A DNA stretch of 64,000 nt from NCBI RefSeq assembly GCF_003573695.1, contig NC_039359.1:133759939-133823938 (forward strand), given 5' to 3'. Origin of the DNA: Papaver somniferum. Taxonomy: Eukaryota; Streptophyta; Magnoliopsida; Ranunculales; Papaveraceae. Positions 61,295-64,000 of the stretch are shown here, in pieces (position 1 is the first letter of the stretch; every line of letters begins with the position of its first letter). Below the pieces are notes generated by a model, which saw only the letters and a program-made list of their open reading frames with translations, searched no databases and was not told the origin of the DNA. Position numbers and translations under genes: made by a program.

Positions 61295-61735
61295 TGACTC
61301 TGAAGGTTTTAAATCAAAAACTTGTTACAACTGGTTATTGGAACAACTACCTGACACAACCTCAGTAGTCCGCCATTCATGCATATGGATTCAGTTTGTC
61401 CCTCCAAAGATTCAGTTTTTCATGTGGGCTGCAGATCAGAATGCCATTCCTACCATAGACAATCTGTTGAGAAGACGATGCCAAATTCAACATACAACAT
61501 GTGCTCTCTGCAATGCTCTACAAGACACAGTGAATCATCTGCTTCTTCACTGCCAATATGCTCACAAAGTGTGGTCTTACTTCTTAGGTGGATACCATAT
61601 CAGATGGGTACAAAATGAAACTCTGATAATGCAATTGCAAGCATGAAAATTTAGAAGAGGAAGATACGGCCACTAATCATATTTGCAGTTTGTAGGTTGA
61701 TTTGGAACAAACGGAATCGAAGAGTAACGGCTCAT
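61283..61735 (+). pseudogene. LINE zinc-binding (zf-RVT) domain fragment
   Basis: Plus strand: CIWIQFVPPKIQFFMWAA, TIDNLLRRRCQ, CALCNALQDTVNHLLLHCQY and VWSYFLGGY form the reverse transcriptase zinc-binding domain (CX2C...HX4C). After a stop at 61644 the same-strand sequence LIIFAVCRLIWNKRNRRV continues the usual family pattern. In a LINE this domain precedes RNase H on the same strand. Here the neighbouring RNase H piece is on the opposite strand, so an inversion or separate insertion joined them near 61285. Confidence 0.85.
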
Positions 61736-61774
61736 AAAGACCCAAACAAATGAAAGAAACAATCATATAAGTAA

Positions 61775-62085
61775 CAAAACTAGTCATAAAAACCCAAGGT
61801 GATCAAACTTGTGGTACAAAAAACCCGTTCAAATATTGGGATTCATTAAAACTCCATCTTAAACAAACTTGATACAAAACCCACAAATTTTTAATAATTG
61901 ATACAAAAATCCCAAATTTTAAAATTGGTTTCATCAAATTTTATGATGAAACCAAAATCGGTTTCATCAAATTCTTTGAGGTTTTTGTGTTACTTTTGTT
62001 TTTTTGAGGTTTTTGTGTTATTTTTGTTTTGATGGGTTTTTTGTGGATGAATAGTAACACCTTTGGAATTATAACTCGGGGATCG
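61775..62085 (+). mobile_element. Short non-TIR Mutator-like element, copy 2 (311 bp)
   Basis: Same ends as the copy at 22884 (CAAAACTAGTCATAAAAACC ... AATTATAACTCGGGGATCG). Exact 9-bp duplications TATAAGTAA lie at 61766-61774 and 62086-62094. The internal hairpin is shorter and more decayed. Confidence 0.88.
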
Positions 62086-62280
62086 TATAAGTAAAGAAAC
62101 TAATTTCATGGACCCAGTAACATACCGGAAAGTAGTTATAGATTCAAGATAATTAAAAGCACTCATAAGGCCTACGGGCCTGCGCTAAACACTTGTAAAA
62201 AAAGAAGAAAAGAAAAACAAAATCTTAGAAAGTAGGTCCATATGGCATATATATGCGGCCAAACACAGTTTGATCTTACT

Positions 62281-62569
62281 TCTACAACAAAAGAAGTCCT
62301 ACTATATCTGATGTATTCAAAATTTGTTTAGGTTTGGCTGGTTATAAAATGAATTCAAATAGTTCAGTTCACTTTGTTCGTTGGCAAAGGAGCCCATTGG
62401 TATAAATTCCACTCGCATGGTTGTACAATGAAGCATGCGTCCCCTTTTATGTTTTGTCCAACTTTCAAAATTCAACTACAAAAATGACTGTGTAATGAGA
62501 CACAGCAATCATCATCTACTTTAACTTTAATCCGCTGTATAGATATAGTAGGACTTCTTTTGTTGTAGA
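62281..62569. mobile_element. MITE-like element with perfect 29-bp inverted repeats
   Basis: TCTACAACAAAAGAAGTCCT ACTATATCT at 62281-62309 is repeated exactly, inverted, at 62541-62569. The 231 bp between are unrelated. A clear target duplication is not seen; a TA inside each outer end (TC-TA-CAAC) could be one. It lies about 200 bp downstream of the serine decarboxylase stop. Confidence 0.65.
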
Positions 62570-62770
62570 TGGAGATTTTCTTTTGAGGAGAAAGGTAAAG
62601 AAAAGTGATCCTAAGCATAACCCAAAGCTTACAAACAGCACAAACAAAGAAATAATTTGTCCACACAAGTTACTTTTTCTTTTTTCCATATGTTCTCGAA
62701 GAGTTTTATTCTCTTATACACTACAACAACAACAATAATAATATGCAAAGCTCTCGATAGTAAAAGATCT

Positions 62771-63551
62771 TCACTTGTGTCGAGGACACACACAATTTTC
62801 CTTCCCAACATTAGCAGAAACACAAAGAGTTTGATGCTTTCCCTCCCGTAACCAGATAGCACGTTTCTCAGCCAAATCGCGTAAGAAATCATTTAACTGA
62901 GCAACAGTGATATTTGGCATTACAACAATATGAGCAAGATCGCCTTGAACGGCAAGCTGCCAATAACGAACAAACTCTTCATTTTGTGGCTTTTCAAATA
63001 CAACAATATTACTAAATTCGTTAAGCATGGCAGATATTCCGGAGGCGCGGAGACGGTCTTTCAAATACTGGGCGTTCTTAAGACACATTTGAACTTCCTT
63101 TTGTAACCCCGGGTAGCCTTTTTGGTTGAGTGCATACCAGAGGAAGATCGGAGCATGACCGTTGCGGCTGCCCATTAACGTGGCATCTTGGTGACATCCT
63201 ATGTAATCAATATTCCTAGATATGGCTCTGATGTGTCCTATTCTTGTTATCTGAACACCACAAGGCATTGGACATCCAAGAAACTTGTGGCCAGAAATAC
63301 ACACACTCCCAATTGGCTTTTCAAACGAGATCTTTGGAGCCTGCTCAATGCCAGAAATAATGAGAATAGCATGGTTGAAGATTAGAAGAAAAATGAAAGA
63401 ACGAGAGAGCTTACACGTTTGACGAAAGGCATCATAAGACCAAATAGAGCCCCATCGCAATGAATGTAAAACCTGTCTTCGGAGAAACCTGTTGTTTTAA
63501 GGGTTTCCATAACACTGTCGAGATTGTCAATACCTCCTTTAAAAGTGGTTC
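62771..63551 (-). CDS. SDC: Serine decarboxylase (PLP group II), 3' exons only
   Basis: Minus strand, two exons: 63415-63551 and 62771-63340, with GT-AG junction (VKR|APK, phase 0) and an acceptor (TTTTGCAG) at the upper edge; earlier exons lie beyond the window. The first visible exon has FKGGIDNLD and [16 protein letters not shown], the Asp that contacts the PLP ring. The last exon has [20 protein letters not shown], whose Lys in GHK binds PLP, then [20 protein letters not shown] and a C-terminus ending CVCPRHK. This matches plant serine decarboxylase (At1g43710), which makes ethanolamine from serine for choline and phospholipid synthesis. The enzyme is often mislabelled histidine decarboxylase. 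The visible 235 codons have no defect. Confidence 0.88.
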
Positions 63552-64000
63552 CTGCAAAAGATGTAGAATGTCAAATTGAGCCTTCTACTAATTCATGGCT
63601 TCTCTTAAATATAGCACATACTTTTATTAACTATAATTCACATAAAATAAGTCATTAAGCTAGCCAAATGGATTCTTATAATTATTAACTATAACCCATA
63701 AAATTATACCTAATTTTTATATATAGCACAAAATAAATTGTCAAATCCCTAAATAAATTATGCTTATAGAGTTTTAGAAACTTGAATTTTTGGAAAAGAA
63801 TCAAAACCTTAGTTGATTGCATATCGTTTTTCGATTGATATTGGTGTGGAGAAATTTTAAGGGAATAATTAGAATATATAACCTCAATCCATATTGTTGT
63901 AATCATGATTTTAGAAAAAATAACATCATTTCGGAGAAAGGTGAAAAGTTGGATTTAGTTTGTTTCGGGGGAAAAGTCAAAATTAAAATTTATAATTGGG
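63552..64000 (-). other. Intron of the serine decarboxylase gene (to window edge)
   Basis: AT-rich DNA upstream of the acceptor at 63552. No earlier exon is recognised before the window ends, so this is intron sequence or contains an insertion. Confidence 0.55.

Noticed and set aside
60957..61646. Single 229-residue protein
   Set aside because: Its first half is antisense to an RNase H domain; only the second half is a real (zf-RVT) domain.

Overview
The window is nuclear DNA from a flowering plant, most likely a eudicot. It is AT-rich, has GT-AG introns in plant-specific genes, and consists mostly of transposable elements. The retrotransposon families look to me like those of a large Ranunculales (poppy-type) genome, but that placement is only an impression.

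Three host genes look real. A six-exon minus-strand gene (23668-27209) encodes a homologue of the predicted chloroplast protein At4g37920. A minus-strand gene (37786-38985) encodes a DUF707 protein, intronless in its coding part. The 3' exons of a PLP-dependent serine decarboxylase (62771-63551, minus) continue beyond the right edge. A small minus-strand gene near 32.4-32.65 kb resembles the GL2-INTERACTING REPRESSOR family but appears frameshifted.

From 1 to 10.5 kb there is a copia interior remnant, its long LTR split by another LTR-like insertion, and a decayed LINE reverse transcriptase. From 13469 to 20956 lies a complete LTR retrotransposon (exact ACCTG target duplications) with no gag-pol. 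Copia LTR fragments, minisatellites and palindromic repeats fill most of 27-37 kb.

The most remarkable structure is a four-level nest from about 40.05 to 61.3 kb. A RNase H-like LINE domain (minus strand) is split by a Stowaway-like MITE (40124-60907). The MITE is split by a 20.5-kb CACTA element (40278-60746). The CACTA carries a TNP2-type transposase gene with a single nonsense codon, a decayed TNP1/Ptta-type gene, and captured pieces of ribosomal protein L10 and a DEAD-box helicase. Two further elements sit inside it: a 3.75-kb Mutator-like element without obvious terminal inverted repeats (9-bp duplication TTTTTGATA) carrying an intron-containing CDK-like kinase fragment, and a 7.1-kb non-autonomous LTR retrotransposon (AAAAC duplications) with a 554-codon ORF of unknown function.

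Two 311-312-bp relatives of the Mutator-like element lie at 22884-23195 and 61775-62085, so its ends are defined by three insertions. The two LTR elements share a C-terminal peptide motif (DPQLFRLL-x-YG), suggesting that both descend from elements with the same unusual ORF.
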